This document shows positions 8,316-17,959 of a stretch of DNA of 64,000 bases, one piece after another. Below the pieces are notes generated by a model, which made no database searches, was not told the DNA's origin, and was given only the letters and a program-made list of their open reading frames with translations. Origin of the DNA: Competibacter sp963695105 (GTDB taxonomy: Bacteria; Pseudomonadota; Gammaproteobacteria; Competibacterales; Competibacteraceae); the NCBI GenBank assembly GCA_963695105.1, contig CAVOGC010000003.1, forward strand, positions 29,061 to 93,060, given 5' to 3'. Within the stretch, counting starts at the first letter, position 1; each line of letters starts with the position of its first letter. Both the position numbers and the translations under genes were made by a program.

Positions 8316-8884
8316 GCGGTGGCCCGATCCGCCGACCGGTGGGTCTCGAGGGCAGGGCTGGGATAGGCCCACTTCCAGTTGGTAATGGTTTGCGCGACCG
8401 GAACCATATCGATGCAATCCACCGGACACGGCGCCAGGCACAGTTCGCAACCAGTGCATTCCCGGTCGATGACCGTATGCATGTGCTTGGCCGCGCCGAG
8501 AATGGCGTCCACCGGGCAGGCCTGGATGCACAGCGTACAGCCGATACAATTTTGCTCGTCGATGACCGCGACCATTTTCGGTTTCTCAATCCCGTTGTCC
8601 GGGTTGAGCGGCTTGGGGTCGCGGCCCAGCAGTTCGGCCAGGGCGACGATGCCATTCTCGCCACCCGGCGGGCACTGGTTGATGTCCGCCTCGCCGGCGG
8701 CGATGGCCTCGGCATAGGGCCGACACCCGGCGTAACCGCATTGACCGCACTGGGTCTGCGGCAGGATGGCGTCGATCTTGTCCACGATGGGGTCGCCTTC
8801 GACCTTGAAGCGCACGGCGGCAAAACCCAGCAGCAGACCCGAAATACCCGCCAGCGCGCTCAGCACCACAATCGCCGCAATCAT
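8312..8884 (-). CDS. rnfB: Rnf complex subunit B (RnfB), ferredoxin-type electron entry
   Basis: 190 residues. An N-terminal hydrophobic anchor is followed by the Fe-S domain motif CGQCGYAGCRPYAEA with a later Cys (INQCPPGG), and by two ferredoxin motifs, CIGCTLCIQACPVD and CTGCELCLAPCPVD. This subunit hands electrons from reduced ferredoxin to the complex, or the reverse. It lies 4 bp after rnfA and overlaps rnfC by four bases. Confidence 0.95.
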   Translation of the reverse strand: MIAAIVVLSALAGISGLLLGFAAVRFKVEGDPIVDKIDAILPQTQCGQCGYAGCRPYAEAIAAGEADINQCPPGGENGIVALAELLGRDPKPLNPDNGIEKPKMVAVIDEQNCIGCTLCIQACPVDAILGAAKHMHTVIDRECTGCELCLAPCPVDCIDMVPVAQTITNWKWAYPSPALETHRSADRATA

Positions 8885-8888
8885 CGTC

Positions 8889-9470
8889 TTAGCCTCTGGC
8901 CAGCCCGGAAAATCCCATGAACGCCAACGACATCAGCCCGGCGGTCACCAGAGCGATGGCCGCCCCGCGAAACGGCATCGGCACATCCGCCGCCGCGATG
9001 CGCTCGCGCATGGCCGCGAACAGCACCATCACCAGCGAGAAACCGACCGCCGCGCCGAAGCCGTACAAGCCCGACTCGATGAAGCCGTGCCGGGTCTGCA
9101 CGTTGAGCAGCGCCACGCCCAGCACCGCGCAGTTGGTGGTGATCAGCGGCAGATAGATCCCCAGCACCTGATACAGCAAGGGACTGGTCTTGTGCACCAC
9201 CATTTCGGTGAACTGCACCACCACCGCGATCACCAGGATAAAGGTGATGGTGCGCAGGTACTCCAGATCCAGCGGCGCCAGCAGATACTCATCGGTCAGA
9301 TAGGCGCAGATGGCCGACAGCGTCAGTACGAAGGTGGTCGCCAACCCCATGCCCATGGCGGTTTCCAGCTTGCGGGAAACCCCCATGAAGGGGCATAGCC
9401 CCAAAAATTTCACCAGCACGAAATTGTTGACCAGGATGGTCCCGATCAAAATCAGCGCATATTCTTTCAT
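8889..9470 (-). CDS. rnfA: Rnf complex subunit A (RnfA), membrane protein
   Basis: 193 residues with six hydrophobic segments and the signatures NNFVLVKFLGLCPFMGVSRK and YLPLITTNCAVLGVALLN, which mirror those of RnfE. The ATG at 9470 is preferred because the family starts exactly at MKEYALILIGTILVNN; the in-frame extension upstream has no resemblance to anything. It is the first gene of rnfABCDGE. No rnfH or nth follows. Confidence 0.94.
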   Translation of the reverse strand: MKEYALILIGTILVNNFVLVKFLGLCPFMGVSRKLETAMGMGLATTFVLTLSAICAYLTDEYLLAPLDLEYLRTITFILVIAVVVQFTEMVVHKTSPLLYQVLGIYLPLITTNCAVLGVALLNVQTRHGFIESGLYGFGAAVGFSLVMVLFAAMRERIAAADVPMPFRGAAIALVTAGLMSLAFMGFSGLARG

Positions 9471-9775
9471 GGCGCGCGACGTCCGGACAGTAGGTTTTGG
9501 GCGGTGGGAAAAAACCCGCGAACCCGGAGAAAAGACCGTAAAAAACGCCTGCGGTTGCGAGAACGGCCCAACAGGCGGTATCGGCGAGAACAAGGTAGGC
9601 ACGCAAGAAGGCACGAAATAATGATCATTAGCAGCCGCTAATTTAGCAGATTCGCTCGCGCCTCCGCCAGACAGCTTCGGCGCAAGCTTATATCGTCCGG
9701 CTATGTCGGCGGACGCTCCTCCCGCGCATTCGGCAGGCCAGGCGCGAAACCGCGGCTTCCCCGTTCCGAGCCCAC
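9471..9775. other. 305-bp intergenic region upstream of rnfA
   Basis: No gene is seen. The rnf promoter should lie here on the minus strand. The stretch around 9615-9655 is AT-rich and contains the palindrome listed next, with TTAGC and GCTAA inverted copies beside it. Confidence 0.5.
9619..9641. promoter_or_regulatory. Perfect palindrome upstream of rnf, possible operator
   Basis: TAATGATCATTA at 9619-9630 is a perfect 12-bp palindrome. It runs into TTAGC-AGCC-GCTAA at 9628-9641. AT-rich AATGAT/ATCATT half-sites recall Fur boxes, which would make sense for an operon rich in Fe-S proteins, but the spacing is not the canonical 19-bp Fur pattern. Confidence 0.35.
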
Positions 9776-10696
<921 letters not shown>

Positions 10697-10757
10697 TAAT
10701 ATGGGTTCGCTGAAAAGCACGGATTACCGACAATCCGTTCTGGTGGTCGCACACCGG

Positions 10758-10800
10758 CTTATGGAATTTTCGCGCCAGCCTGGCGCGAAAATTCCGTAAG
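10758..10800. repeat. 43-bp near-perfect palindrome (21-bp arms)
   Basis: Arms 10758-10778 and 10780-10800 are reverse complements except for one T/C pair, around a single central C. The core is GGAATTTTCGCGCCAG and its complement. It lies about 60 bp upstream of argF and is far longer than an ordinary operator. No T-run follows in either direction, so it is not a textbook terminator. Confidence 0.9.
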
Positions 10801-10841
10801 CCGTTTTCCAAAATCAAAACGGCGGCACTGGTCAGCCGCCG
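10801..10841. repeat. Two overlapping hairpins beside the 43-bp palindrome
   Basis: CCGTTTT (10801-10807) pairs with AAAACGG (10816-10822) around an 8-nt loop. CGGCGGC (10820-10826) pairs with GCCGCCG (10835-10841) around another 8-nt loop. The two stems share CGG at 10820-10822, so they are mutually exclusive, as in attenuator pairs. Confidence 0.7.
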
Positions 10842-10938
10842 TGAGCAATATTATAAGTCAGAAGTCAGTTTTTTGACGGGCGGACGCCAGCGAACCCCGG
10901 CGGGCACCGCTTTCCCTCACTCTACCGGATGGCTCGCG

Positions 10939-11415
10939 ATGCAAGCTAACTTCTGCCCGCAATGCGGTAACCCACTGCAAACCGCCGATATCGGCGGCCA
11001 ATCCCGACGGCGCTGCGCCGCCGGCTGCGCCTATGTGCATTGGGACAACCCGGTGCCGGTGGTCGCCGCCATCGTCGAACTGGACGGCGCGGTCATCCTG
11101 GCCCGCAACCGGGATTGGCCAGAGAACATGTACGGGCTGATCACCGGCTTTCTGGAGAAAGGCGAAACGCCGGACGCCGCCGTCTTGCGCGAGGTGCGCG
11201 AAGAACTGGGGCTGGACGCCGCCATCGCCCATTTCATCGGTTACTACCCGTTTTTCGAGATGAACCAGTTGATCCTGGCTTTTCACGTACCGGCGCAAGG
11301 CCCGGTCACGCTCGGCGAGGAACTGGCCGGCATCAAGCGCGTACCGGTCGAGCGGTTGAAGCCGTGGACCATCGGCACCGGCCCCGCCGTCCGCGACTGG
11401 CTGGCAGCCCGTTAA
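10939..11415 (+). CDS. Nudix hydrolase with N-terminal zinc ribbon
   Basis: 158 residues from the ATG at 10939. A zinc ribbon (CPQCGNPL followed by RRRCAAGC) precedes a Nudix domain. The full Nudix box GFLEKGETPDAAVLREVREE runs on into LGL, with all catalytic Glu/Arg positions intact. Family members resemble the second half of NudC, which removes NAD caps or hydrolyses NADH, but the NudC N-terminal domain and its SQPWPFPxS motif are absent. A nucleotide-diphosphate hydrolase of unknown substrate is the safest reading. After the stop, 33 further in-frame codons run to a TGA at 11512-11514. Confidence 0.85.
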   Translation: MQANFCPQCGNPLQTADIGGQSRRRCAAGCAYVHWDNPVPVVAAIVELDGAVILARNRDWPENMYGLITGFLEKGETPDAAVLREVREELGLDAAIAHFIGYYPFFEMNQLILAFHVPAQGPVTLGEELAGIKRVPVERLKPWTIGTGPAVRDWLAAR

Positions 11416-11527
11416 ATCCGGGATACCGTCCAACAGTGGATCGGCCGGATCTGGACCGAGCAGGATCCCTTTATTGAGGAGTTGCGGCGCGACGCCCAAG
11501 CGACGACGGGCTGAAACCCGCGTTCAA

Positions 11528-13285
11528 TCAATTCTGGGCGATACTCTTAAGCGCTTCGGCGTATTTCTCGGCGTCGGTGGTGCGCAGCAGATGGCGGACC
11601 ACCGGCGTCAACTCGGCGACCTCGCTCCCCTGAATGACCCGCTTGATCTCCAGCAGCGCGGTGGGATGCATACTGAACTGGGTCAGACCGAGCCCCAGCA
11701 GCAGCCGGGTGTAGCGGGGATCACCGGCCATCTCCCCGCACAGGCTGACTGGGATGCCGGCTTTGTGGCCGGCGCGGATGGTATTGTGGATCAACATCAG
11801 CACCGCCGGATGCAGCGGGTCGTAGAGATAGTTGATTTCGTCGTCCACCCGGTCGATGGCCAGGGTGTACTGGATCAAATCGTTGGTGCCGATCGACAGA
11901 AAATCCAGATAGCGGGCGAATTGGGGCGCGCACACCGCCGCCGCCGGTACTTCGATCATGCCGCCGACCGGCATCTTCTCGTCGAAGGCCAGACCCCGGT
12001 CGCGCAGTTCCTGCTTGGTCTCCGCCACCAGCCGCAGCACCTGGAACACCTCCTGGATGGCGGACAGCATCGGAATCATCATCCGCACCGGCCCGTGCGC
12101 CGAGGCCCGCAGGATGGCGCGCAACTGCGGGCGAAACATCGCCAAATCTTTGAGGCACATCCGAATCGCCCGCAAGCCAAGCGCCGGATTGGTGCAGACC
12201 GGGCCGCTGCCGCGACCGCCGTCCACCTGCTTGTCGGCGCCGAGATCGGCGGTGCGGATGGTAATGGGGCTGCCTTCCAGGATCTTGATCACATGCAGGT
12301 AGGAAGCTAGATGTTCTTCCTCGTCCGGCACGTCGGAGCGGTTCATGAACATAAATTCGGTGCGGTACAAGCCGACCCCGTCGGCCACCACGTCCCGTAC
12401 CGCCGCCGCGTCCTCCGGCAGTTCGATGTTGGCGTATAAGCTGATCGTCAGCCCGTCGTGGGTGATCGCTGGCTTGCCCTTGAGCTTGTTCAACTCGCGC
12501 TGCTGCCGGCGCTCCTCCTGCTGCTTGTGGCGGTAGTAACGCAGGATGCGCTCGTCCAAACCGAGCAGGATCACGCCCTGGCGGCCATCGACGATCACCG
12601 GTTCGTCGTGCCCCAGATAAGCGCGGGCGTTGCGCGCGCCGACCACCGCCGGGATGCCCAGGCTGCGCGCCAGAATGGCGGTGTGAGACAGCGGACCGCC
12701 GTACTCGGTCACGAAAGCCAGCACCCCCTGGTGCTGCATCAGGATGGTGTCGGCCGGGGTCAGGTCGTCGGCGACGACGATGCGCCCTTCCAGCCGGCTG
12801 GACGCCAGGTCGGTGTAATCGGGGTCGTTCAGATACGCCGGGTCCTCGGTCACCAGAACGCGCTGCACCCGCCGCACCACATGCTCCACATCGTCCTTAC
12901 GGGTGCGTAGATACGGATCGTCCATGTCTTCGAACACCCGAACCAGCATGTCCCGCTGGATCTTCAGCGCCCATTCGGCGTTGCACTTGCGCGTGCGAAT
13001 CAGCTTGATCGGCGCCTCGGTAAAAGTCGCGTCTTCCAGCATCAGCAAATGGGTATCGATAAAGGCGGTAACCTCCGTCGGCGCCGTCGCGGGAACCTGC
13101 ACCCGGACATCGCGCAACTGCTGCCTGGCGATATTCAGACTATTCAGAAAGCGCTGAACTTCGTCCTCGACGATGGTATCAGGAATAGTGTACTCGGCGA
13201 TTTCCGGTTGGTTGCGCTGCAGCAGGTAGGTCCTGCCAATCGCATACCCCCGGGAAACCCCGATGCCATGCAGCGAAAACGGCAT
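11528..13285 (-). CDS. ptsI: Phosphoenolpyruvate-protein phosphotransferase (enzyme I)
   Basis: 585 residues, the length of a plain enzyme I; the GAF domain of PtsP is missing. It transfers phosphate from PEP to HPr. The active-site region EYGGPLSHTAILARSLGIPA carries the phosphorylated His near residue 200. The PEP/Mg site appears as GVGLYRTEFMFM and FLSIGTNDLIQYTLA, and the catalytic Cys as VSLCGEMAGDP. It begins 12 bp after the HPr gene. No sugar-specific PTS permease is in the window, so the role is probably regulatory. Confidence 0.95.
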   Translation of the reverse strand: MPFSLHGIGVSRGYAIGRTYLLQRNQPEIAEYTIPDTIVEDEVQRFLNSLNIARQQLRDVRVQVPATAPTEVTAFIDTHLLMLEDATFTEAPIKLIRTRKCNAEWALKIQRDMLVRVFEDMDDPYLRTRKDDVEHVVRRVQRVLVTEDPAYLNDPDYTDLASSRLEGRIVVADDLTPADTILMQHQGVLAFVTEYGGPLSHTAILARSLGIPAVVGARNARAYLGHDEPVIVDGRQGVILLGLDERILRYYRHKQQEERRQQRELNKLKGKPAITHDGLTISLYANIELPEDAAAVRDVVADGVGLYRTEFMFMNRSDVPDEEEHLASYLHVIKILEGSPITIRTADLGADKQVDGGRGSGPVCTNPALGLRAIRMCLKDLAMFRPQLRAILRASAHGPVRMMIPMLSAIQEVFQVLRLVAETKQELRDRGLAFDEKMPVGGMIEVPAAAVCAPQFARYLDFLSIGTNDLIQYTLAIDRVDDEINYLYDPLHPAVLMLIHNTIRAGHKAGIPVSLCGEMAGDPRYTRLLLGLGLTQFSMHPTALLEIKRVIQGSEVAELTPVVRHLLRTTDAEKYAEALKSIAQN

Positions 13286-13297
13286 GCGGGAGCCCTC

Positions 13298-13567
13298 TCA
13301 TTCGCTCTCGTCGAAGCGGCGGCGCACCAGATCTTCGAGATGTTCGAGCGCCTGTTCGGCTTCGGGACCGCTGGCGCACAACTCCAAATGGGCGCCACGC
13401 GCGGCCGCCAGCATCATGACGCCCATGATACTTTTGCCGTTGACTTCGCGCCCGTCGCGCAACAGCCGGATCTCGGCGTCGAATCCGGCCGCCAGGGTCA
13501 CAAATTTGGCGGCGGCGCGGGCGTGCAACCCCAGCTTGTTGACGATGACAATTTCCCGCTTCAGCAC
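13298..13567 (-). CDS. Phosphocarrier protein HPr (NPr type)
   Basis: 89 residues from a GTG at 13567, with GGAGGGAG about ten bases upstream. The phosphorylated His lies in NKLGLHARAAAKFV, and the regulatory-serine region reads NGKSIMGVMMLAA, the site HPr kinase would modify. The gene lies between rapZ and ptsI. In many beta- and gammaproteobacteria an EIIA of the mannose family sits between rapZ and HPr; here those genes are about 50 bp apart with no room for it. Confidence 0.92.
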   Translation of the reverse strand: MLKREIVIVNKLGLHARAAAKFVTLAAGFDAEIRLLRDGREVNGKSIMGVMMLAAARGAHLELCASGPEAEQALEHLEDLVRRRFDESE

Positions 13568-13617
13568 CCTAGCGCTCCCTCCATTCCCCAGCCGATCAAC
13601 CACAACCACCCATTGGG

Positions 13618-14484
13618 CTACACTATCAATTTTAGTTCTCGATGACGGACCATGACATAGTCGCGCAGCCCGCTGAAATGGCGGGCCAGCGCCTCGGCGA
13701 CGAACACCGAGCGATGCTGACCGCCGGTACACCCGATGGCGACGGTCAGGTAACTGCGCTCGCTCTGTTCGAACCGCGGCAACCATCCCTCCAGAAAATG
13801 GCCGACGTCGGCGATCATCGCACCCGATTCCGGTTGGCTGGCGAGGTAATCGATCACGGCCTGATCCTGACCGGTCAGGGGACGCAGGTGCGGCTCCCAG
13901 TACGGGTTGGGCAGGCAGCGAACGTCGAACACGAAATCGGCGTCGGCGGGCATGCCGTTCTTGAACCCAAACGACGCGAACAGCAGCGACATCGCCTCGC
14001 CGGGCGTCTCGTGCACGCGGGCGCGCATCAGCTCGCGCAACTGATAAAGATTGGTGTCGCTGGTGTCGACGATCAGATCGGCGCAAGCGACGATCGGCTC
14101 CAGCAGGCTTCGCTCCCGCTGGATCGCCTCCCGCAGCGGGATGCTGCCCAGATCCAGCGGATGCCGCCGTCGGCTTTCGCTGTAGCGCTTGAGCAGGATC
14201 TCGTCGTCGGCCTGCAGGAACAGCACGTCCACTTGCAGACCGCTGGCGCGCAGTTCGGTCAGCGTGGCGGGAAACCGATGCAATTCATCGATGAAATTGC
14301 GCGCGTCCACCCCCACCGCCACCGTCGGCGGCAAGAGGCCGCTGGCGGCGGTGATTTCCCGTGCCAGGGGCAGGATCAGCTTGAACGGCAGGTTGTCGAC
14401 GCAGTAGTAGTCCAGATCTTCCAGGGTTTGCAGCGCGATGGTCTTGCCGGAGCCGGACAGGCCGCTGACGATGATTATTCGCAC
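13618..14484 (-). CDS. rapZ: RNase adapter protein RapZ
   Basis: 288 residues from the GTG at 14484, matching the family start (VRIIIVSGLSGSGKT). The P-loop GLSGSGKT is intact, as are the later YCVDNLP and CTGGQHRSVF motifs. In E. coli RapZ senses glucosamine-6-phosphate and directs RNase E to GlmZ. Here it overlaps hprK by ten bases, so it is probably co-translated with the PTS-Ntr genes. Confidence 0.95.
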   Translation of the reverse strand: MRIIIVSGLSGSGKTIALQTLEDLDYYCVDNLPFKLILPLAREITAASGLLPPTVAVGVDARNFIDELHRFPATLTELRASGLQVDVLFLQADDEILLKRYSESRRRHPLDLGSIPLREAIQRERSLLEPIVACADLIVDTSDTNLYQLRELMRARVHETPGEAMSLLFASFGFKNGMPADADFVFDVRCLPNPYWEPHLRPLTGQDQAVIDYLASQPESGAMIADVGHFLEGWLPRFEQSERSYLTVAIGCTGGQHRSVFVAEALARHFSGLRDYVMVRHRELKLIV

Positions 14485-15419
14485 GGAACGGCCCTCGCCA
14501 TGGTTTTTTCCATGCGCGCCATCAGATCTCGTTCGGCGCGATATCCGCCCAACCGCAGGATGTGATCGCGCACCGCGCATTCCACCAGCACCGCCAGATT
14601 GCGACCGGGCGCGATCGGTAGCGTGATCGCCGGCACGCCGACGCCCAGAATCACCCGGTTTTCCCGCATACCCTGCAACCGGGCATCGGCCGGTGGCGCG
14701 GCCTCCTCCATTTTGACCAGATGGAGAATCAGTCGAATGCGCTTGTTGCGCTTGATGGCGCTGTCTCCAAACATGCGGCGGATGTTGAGAATGCCGAGCC
14801 CGCGCACTTCCAGCAGATCGATCAAAGCCGGCGGACAGGTGCCTTCCAGGACCGTCGACGCCACCCGGGTCAGGGTCGGCGTATCGTCGGCGATCAGGCG
14901 GTGGCCGCGGCTGATCAGCTCCAGGGCCAGCTCGCTCTTGCCGATGCCACTGCCGCCGGTGATCAGCACGCCCAGGCCGAACACTTCAAGCAGCTCGCCG
15001 TGGACCACGGTGGAGGCGTCCAGACCGTGCCGGTAGTGAGTAAGCTGCTCCAGCACCACCTCGGGCGTGGCCGGACTGGACCAGAGCGGGACACCGGCCC
15101 CCTCGGCGCCGGCCCGCAATGCTTCGATCGGCTCGACGCCACCGCACACCAGAATCGCGCCAGTGGAAAATTCCAGCAGGTCGCGGATCAACGCCTCCCG
15201 CGTCGCCGGTTCCAGCCGGGCGAAAAAGCCGCTTTCCTCTGGACCGCAGATTTGCAGCCGGGGCGCATGAACCCAGTTCAGCCGGCCGTACAGGGGTACA
15301 CCGGCTTCGGCCGACGGCCACAAAATGCGCTCAGCCCCCGCCGCGCCGCCGACCCAGTTCAAGCGCAACACGGTCTCCAGCGCCTGGAATATATCCTTCG
15401 CGCGCGCCGGCTGATTCAT
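14475..15419 (-). CDS. hprK: HPr kinase/phosphorylase
   Basis: 314 residues from the ATG at 15419, which overlaps the ptsN stop as ATGA. The Walker A motif GGSGIGKSELALELI is preceded by VVHGELLEVFGLGVLI, and the family signature EVRGLGILNIRRMFG follows. The enzyme adds and removes phosphate on the HPr regulatory serine. E. coli lacks it; its presence beside rapZ and ptsN is typical of non-enteric proteobacteria. Confidence 0.95.
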   Translation of the reverse strand: MNQPARAKDIFQALETVLRLNWVGGAAGAERILWPSAEAGVPLYGRLNWVHAPRLQICGPEESGFFARLEPATREALIRDLLEFSTGAILVCGGVEPIEALRAGAEGAGVPLWSSPATPEVVLEQLTHYRHGLDASTVVHGELLEVFGLGVLITGGSGIGKSELALELISRGHRLIADDTPTLTRVASTVLEGTCPPALIDLLEVRGLGILNIRRMFGDSAIKRNKRIRLILHLVKMEEAAPPADARLQGMRENRVILGVGVPAITLPIAPGRNLAVLVECAVRDHILRLGGYRAERDLMARMEKTMARAVPCE

Positions 15420-15898
15420 GGCGAGGTCATGGCGGCCGGTTTCCAATCCCGGAACCGGGTAAACAGCGTCTGGTCGGAGTCGGCTTCCCGCAATTGCTGG
15501 CAAAAAGCCTGGTCGCTGAACATTTCCGCCAGATAGGCCAGAATTTTGAGATGTTCGTCGGTGTAGTGATCCGGCACCAGCAGACCGAACACCAAGTCCA
15601 CGGGCTGCTGGTCGATGGCGTCGAAATCCACGCCCTTCTTCAGCTTGACGAACGCGCCGATGGCCTGCTGGCTGTGCTCGAAGCGGCCATGGGGCAGGGC
15701 GACCCCATGACCCAGACCCGTGCTCCCCAGGCGCTCCCGGCCGATCAGGCTGTCGAAAATCGGTCGGACCGCCAAATCGGGCTGACCGGTGGCGAGCAGC
15801 TCGCTCAATACCTCAATGACCCTTTTCTTGCTGGCCACGTCGCTGTCGCAGACGATCCGATCGGAGGTAATCAGGTCTGTAATATCCATGAAGCTCAC
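15416..15898 (-). CDS. ptsN: Nitrogen-regulatory PTS protein EIIA-Ntr
   Basis: 160 residues of a single PTS EIIA type-2 domain. The phosphorylated His lies in GHGVALPHGRF. It receives phosphate from HPr and in relatives regulates potassium uptake, sigma-54 dependent functions and stress responses. It directly abuts hpf upstream and overlaps hprK downstream. Confidence 0.95.
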   Translation of the reverse strand: MSFMDITDLITSDRIVCDSDVASKKRVIEVLSELLATGQPDLAVRPIFDSLIGRERLGSTGLGHGVALPHGRFEHSQQAIGAFVKLKKGVDFDAIDQQPVDLVFGLLVPDHYTDEHLKILAYLAEMFSDQAFCQQLREADSDQTLFTRFRDWKPAAMTSP

Positions 15899-16222
15899 TC
15901 AAGGCTGGGGATAGCTGCGCGCCTTTTCGCCACGATGCTTGTCCGTCAGTTTTTCCTTGTGTTTCTTGATCTGACGGTCGACCTTGTCGATCAGGGCATC
16001 GAGCGCGGCATACATGTCTTCGTCGATGGCGTCGGCGAAGATCTCGTTACCGGCCACATGGATCGTCGCTTCGGCCTTCTGGCGCAGTTTCTCGACGCTG
16101 AGAATCACTTGGGCGCTGGTCACATTATCGAAATGCCGCTCGATGCGCTCCAGCTTGTCGTGCACGTAGTCGTGCAGCGCCTGGGTGATTTCCACATGGT
16201 GTCCGCTCAATTTGATTTGCAT
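15899..16222 (-). CDS. hpf: Short-form ribosome hibernation promoting factor
   Basis: 107 residues, opening MQIKLSGHHVEITQALHDYV, the short YhbH/HPF type without the C-terminal dimerisation domain. It helps form inactive 100S ribosomes in stationary phase. The position directly after rpoN is the same as in E. coli. A 162-bp gap separates it from rpoN. Confidence 0.95.
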   Translation of the reverse strand: MQIKLSGHHVEITQALHDYVHDKLERIERHFDNVTSAQVILSVEKLRQKAEATIHVAGNEIFADAIDEDMYAALDALIDKVDRQIKKHKEKLTDKHRGEKARSYPQP

Positions 16223-16384
16223 GACATGGGCTCCTGGCTGGCAGGTCTGGTTTGGGTCGGGCGTTGGAGCCGTCGACCGGCGCGCGTTCCATGGCGGTCG
16301 CTCGACCGTTGCGGATTCGCACCGTCCGGCACGCGCCAGACTCCCGTTGCGATGCCCCTCGCGGGGCGGGTATCCCCCGTCCGT

Positions 16385-17851
16385 TCAGACGAGGCGTTTA
16401 CGATCCGAAGAAGAAGGAACAGACATGGCTTCCCGATATTTCGCCACCGTGCGCCGGGCCACCTGAATCCCCTCGGCTTCCAGCAACTTGGCGATCTTAT
16501 CGTCGCTGAGCGGCTTACCGGGGTTTTCCGCCTGGATCAGTTTGCGGATCATGGCACGGATGGCGGTGGACGAACACTCGCCGCCGTCGCTGGTGCCGAC
16601 ATGGCTGGAAAAGAAATATTTCAGTTCGTAGATCCCTCGCGGCGTATACATGTATTTTTGGGTGGTCACCCGCGAGATGGTCGATTCGTGCATGCCCAGC
16701 GCCTCGGCGACGTCCCGCAGGATCAGCGGTTTCATGGACTCGTCGCCCTGCTCCAGAAACTCCCGCTGACGCTCGACGATGCAGGTGGCCACCTTGAGCA
16801 GGGTTTCGTTGCGGTTTTGCAGGCTCTTGAGAAACCAGCGCGCCTCCTGCAGATGGTTTTTTAGATAGGCCGTATCGCCGTTCGAGCTGTTTTGCCGCGC
16901 CAGGGCCGCGTAGCGGGCGTTGATGCGCAGCTTGGGCATGTTCTCGGGGTTCAATTCGACCCGCCAGGCATGGCGCTGGCGGTGGACCAACACGTCCGGA
17001 ACGACGTACTGCGGCGCGGCGCTGGACAGGCGGGCGCCGGGGTGCGGGTCCAGCGACTGAATCAGGCTCACGATACCCTGCAACGCCTCGCGCGTCACCT
17101 TGAGCCGGCGCATCAACCCCGTGAAATCGCGCTCGGCCAGCAGTTCCAGATGATACTCGACCAGGCGGCGCGCTTCGGTCAGCCATGGGGTATCGGCCGG
17201 CAGCGCTTCCAGTTGCAATAGCAGGCATTCGGCCGGGCTGCGGGCGCCGACGCCCTGCGGGTCGAACCGTTGAATCTGCCCCAATACCTTCTCGGCTTCG
17301 GCCGGCGCCATCACCACCCCATCCTGCAAGCCCTGGCAAATATCCTCCAGCGACAGGGTCAAATAACCGGATTCGTCGATCGCGTCGATGATGGCGGTGG
17401 CGACCGCCAGTTCTCGTTCGCCAAACGGCGTCAGCCGCATCTGCCAGTACAGATAGTCGCGCAATGACTCCCCGGCGCCGGCATAGCGCTCGTAGGGGTC
17501 CCACTCCTCTTCCTCGCCGCGGGAATAGCTGGTCGCGCCGTCATACGATTCGTAGGTGTCCTCCCAGACGCTGTCCACCGGCAGTTCGTCCGGCAGAGTG
17601 TTCGCCGTCGCGTCGATTTCAGTCTCGGACCCGTTCTCCGTCGCCGTTTGGGTCGTCAGGGTTTCCGGCTGCGCCGGCGGATCCGGCGGCTCGTCGGCCT
17701 GCTCCAGCATCAGGTTGGAGTCGAGGACCGCCTGCACCTCCACCTGCAGGTCCAGACTGGACAATTGCAGCAGGCGAATCGCCTGCTGCAATTGGGGGGT
17801 CATGGTCAGTTGCTGACCCAGGCGTAGCTGTAATGACTGTCTCATAACCAT
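16385..17851 (-). CDS. rpoN: RNA polymerase sigma-54 factor
   Basis: 488 residues with the three sigma-54 regions: a Gln-rich N-terminal activator region (LRLGQQLTMTPQLQQAIRLL), an acidic linker, the core-binding domain, and the DNA-binding region with the RpoN box ARRTVAKYREAM near the C-terminus. An ATG at 17851 is chosen because CAGG lies six bases upstream; the ATG at 17845 is the alternative. It reads -24/-12 promoters with enhancer-binding activators. Confidence 0.96.
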   Translation of the reverse strand: MVMRQSLQLRLGQQLTMTPQLQQAIRLLQLSSLDLQVEVQAVLDSNLMLEQADEPPDPPAQPETLTTQTATENGSETEIDATANTLPDELPVDSVWEDTYESYDGATSYSRGEEEEWDPYERYAGAGESLRDYLYWQMRLTPFGERELAVATAIIDAIDESGYLTLSLEDICQGLQDGVVMAPAEAEKVLGQIQRFDPQGVGARSPAECLLLQLEALPADTPWLTEARRLVEYHLELLAERDFTGLMRRLKVTREALQGIVSLIQSLDPHPGARLSSAAPQYVVPDVLVHRQRHAWRVELNPENMPKLRINARYAALARQNSSNGDTAYLKNHLQEARWFLKSLQNRNETLLKVATCIVERQREFLEQGDESMKPLILRDVAEALGMHESTISRVTTQKYMYTPRGIYELKYFFSSHVGTSDGGECSSTAIRAMIRKLIQAENPGKPLSDDKIAKLLEAEGIQVARRTVAKYREAMSVPSSSDRKRLV

Positions 17852-17959
17852 TCAAGCCTGCACCAAGCCACTTCACTTAACCTAGCTATAATCCTAGCGG
17901 GTTTTCGGCCAGAGTGGCTAGCACGACAGACATTTGCCAGCCGACCGGCGCCCGCCGGG

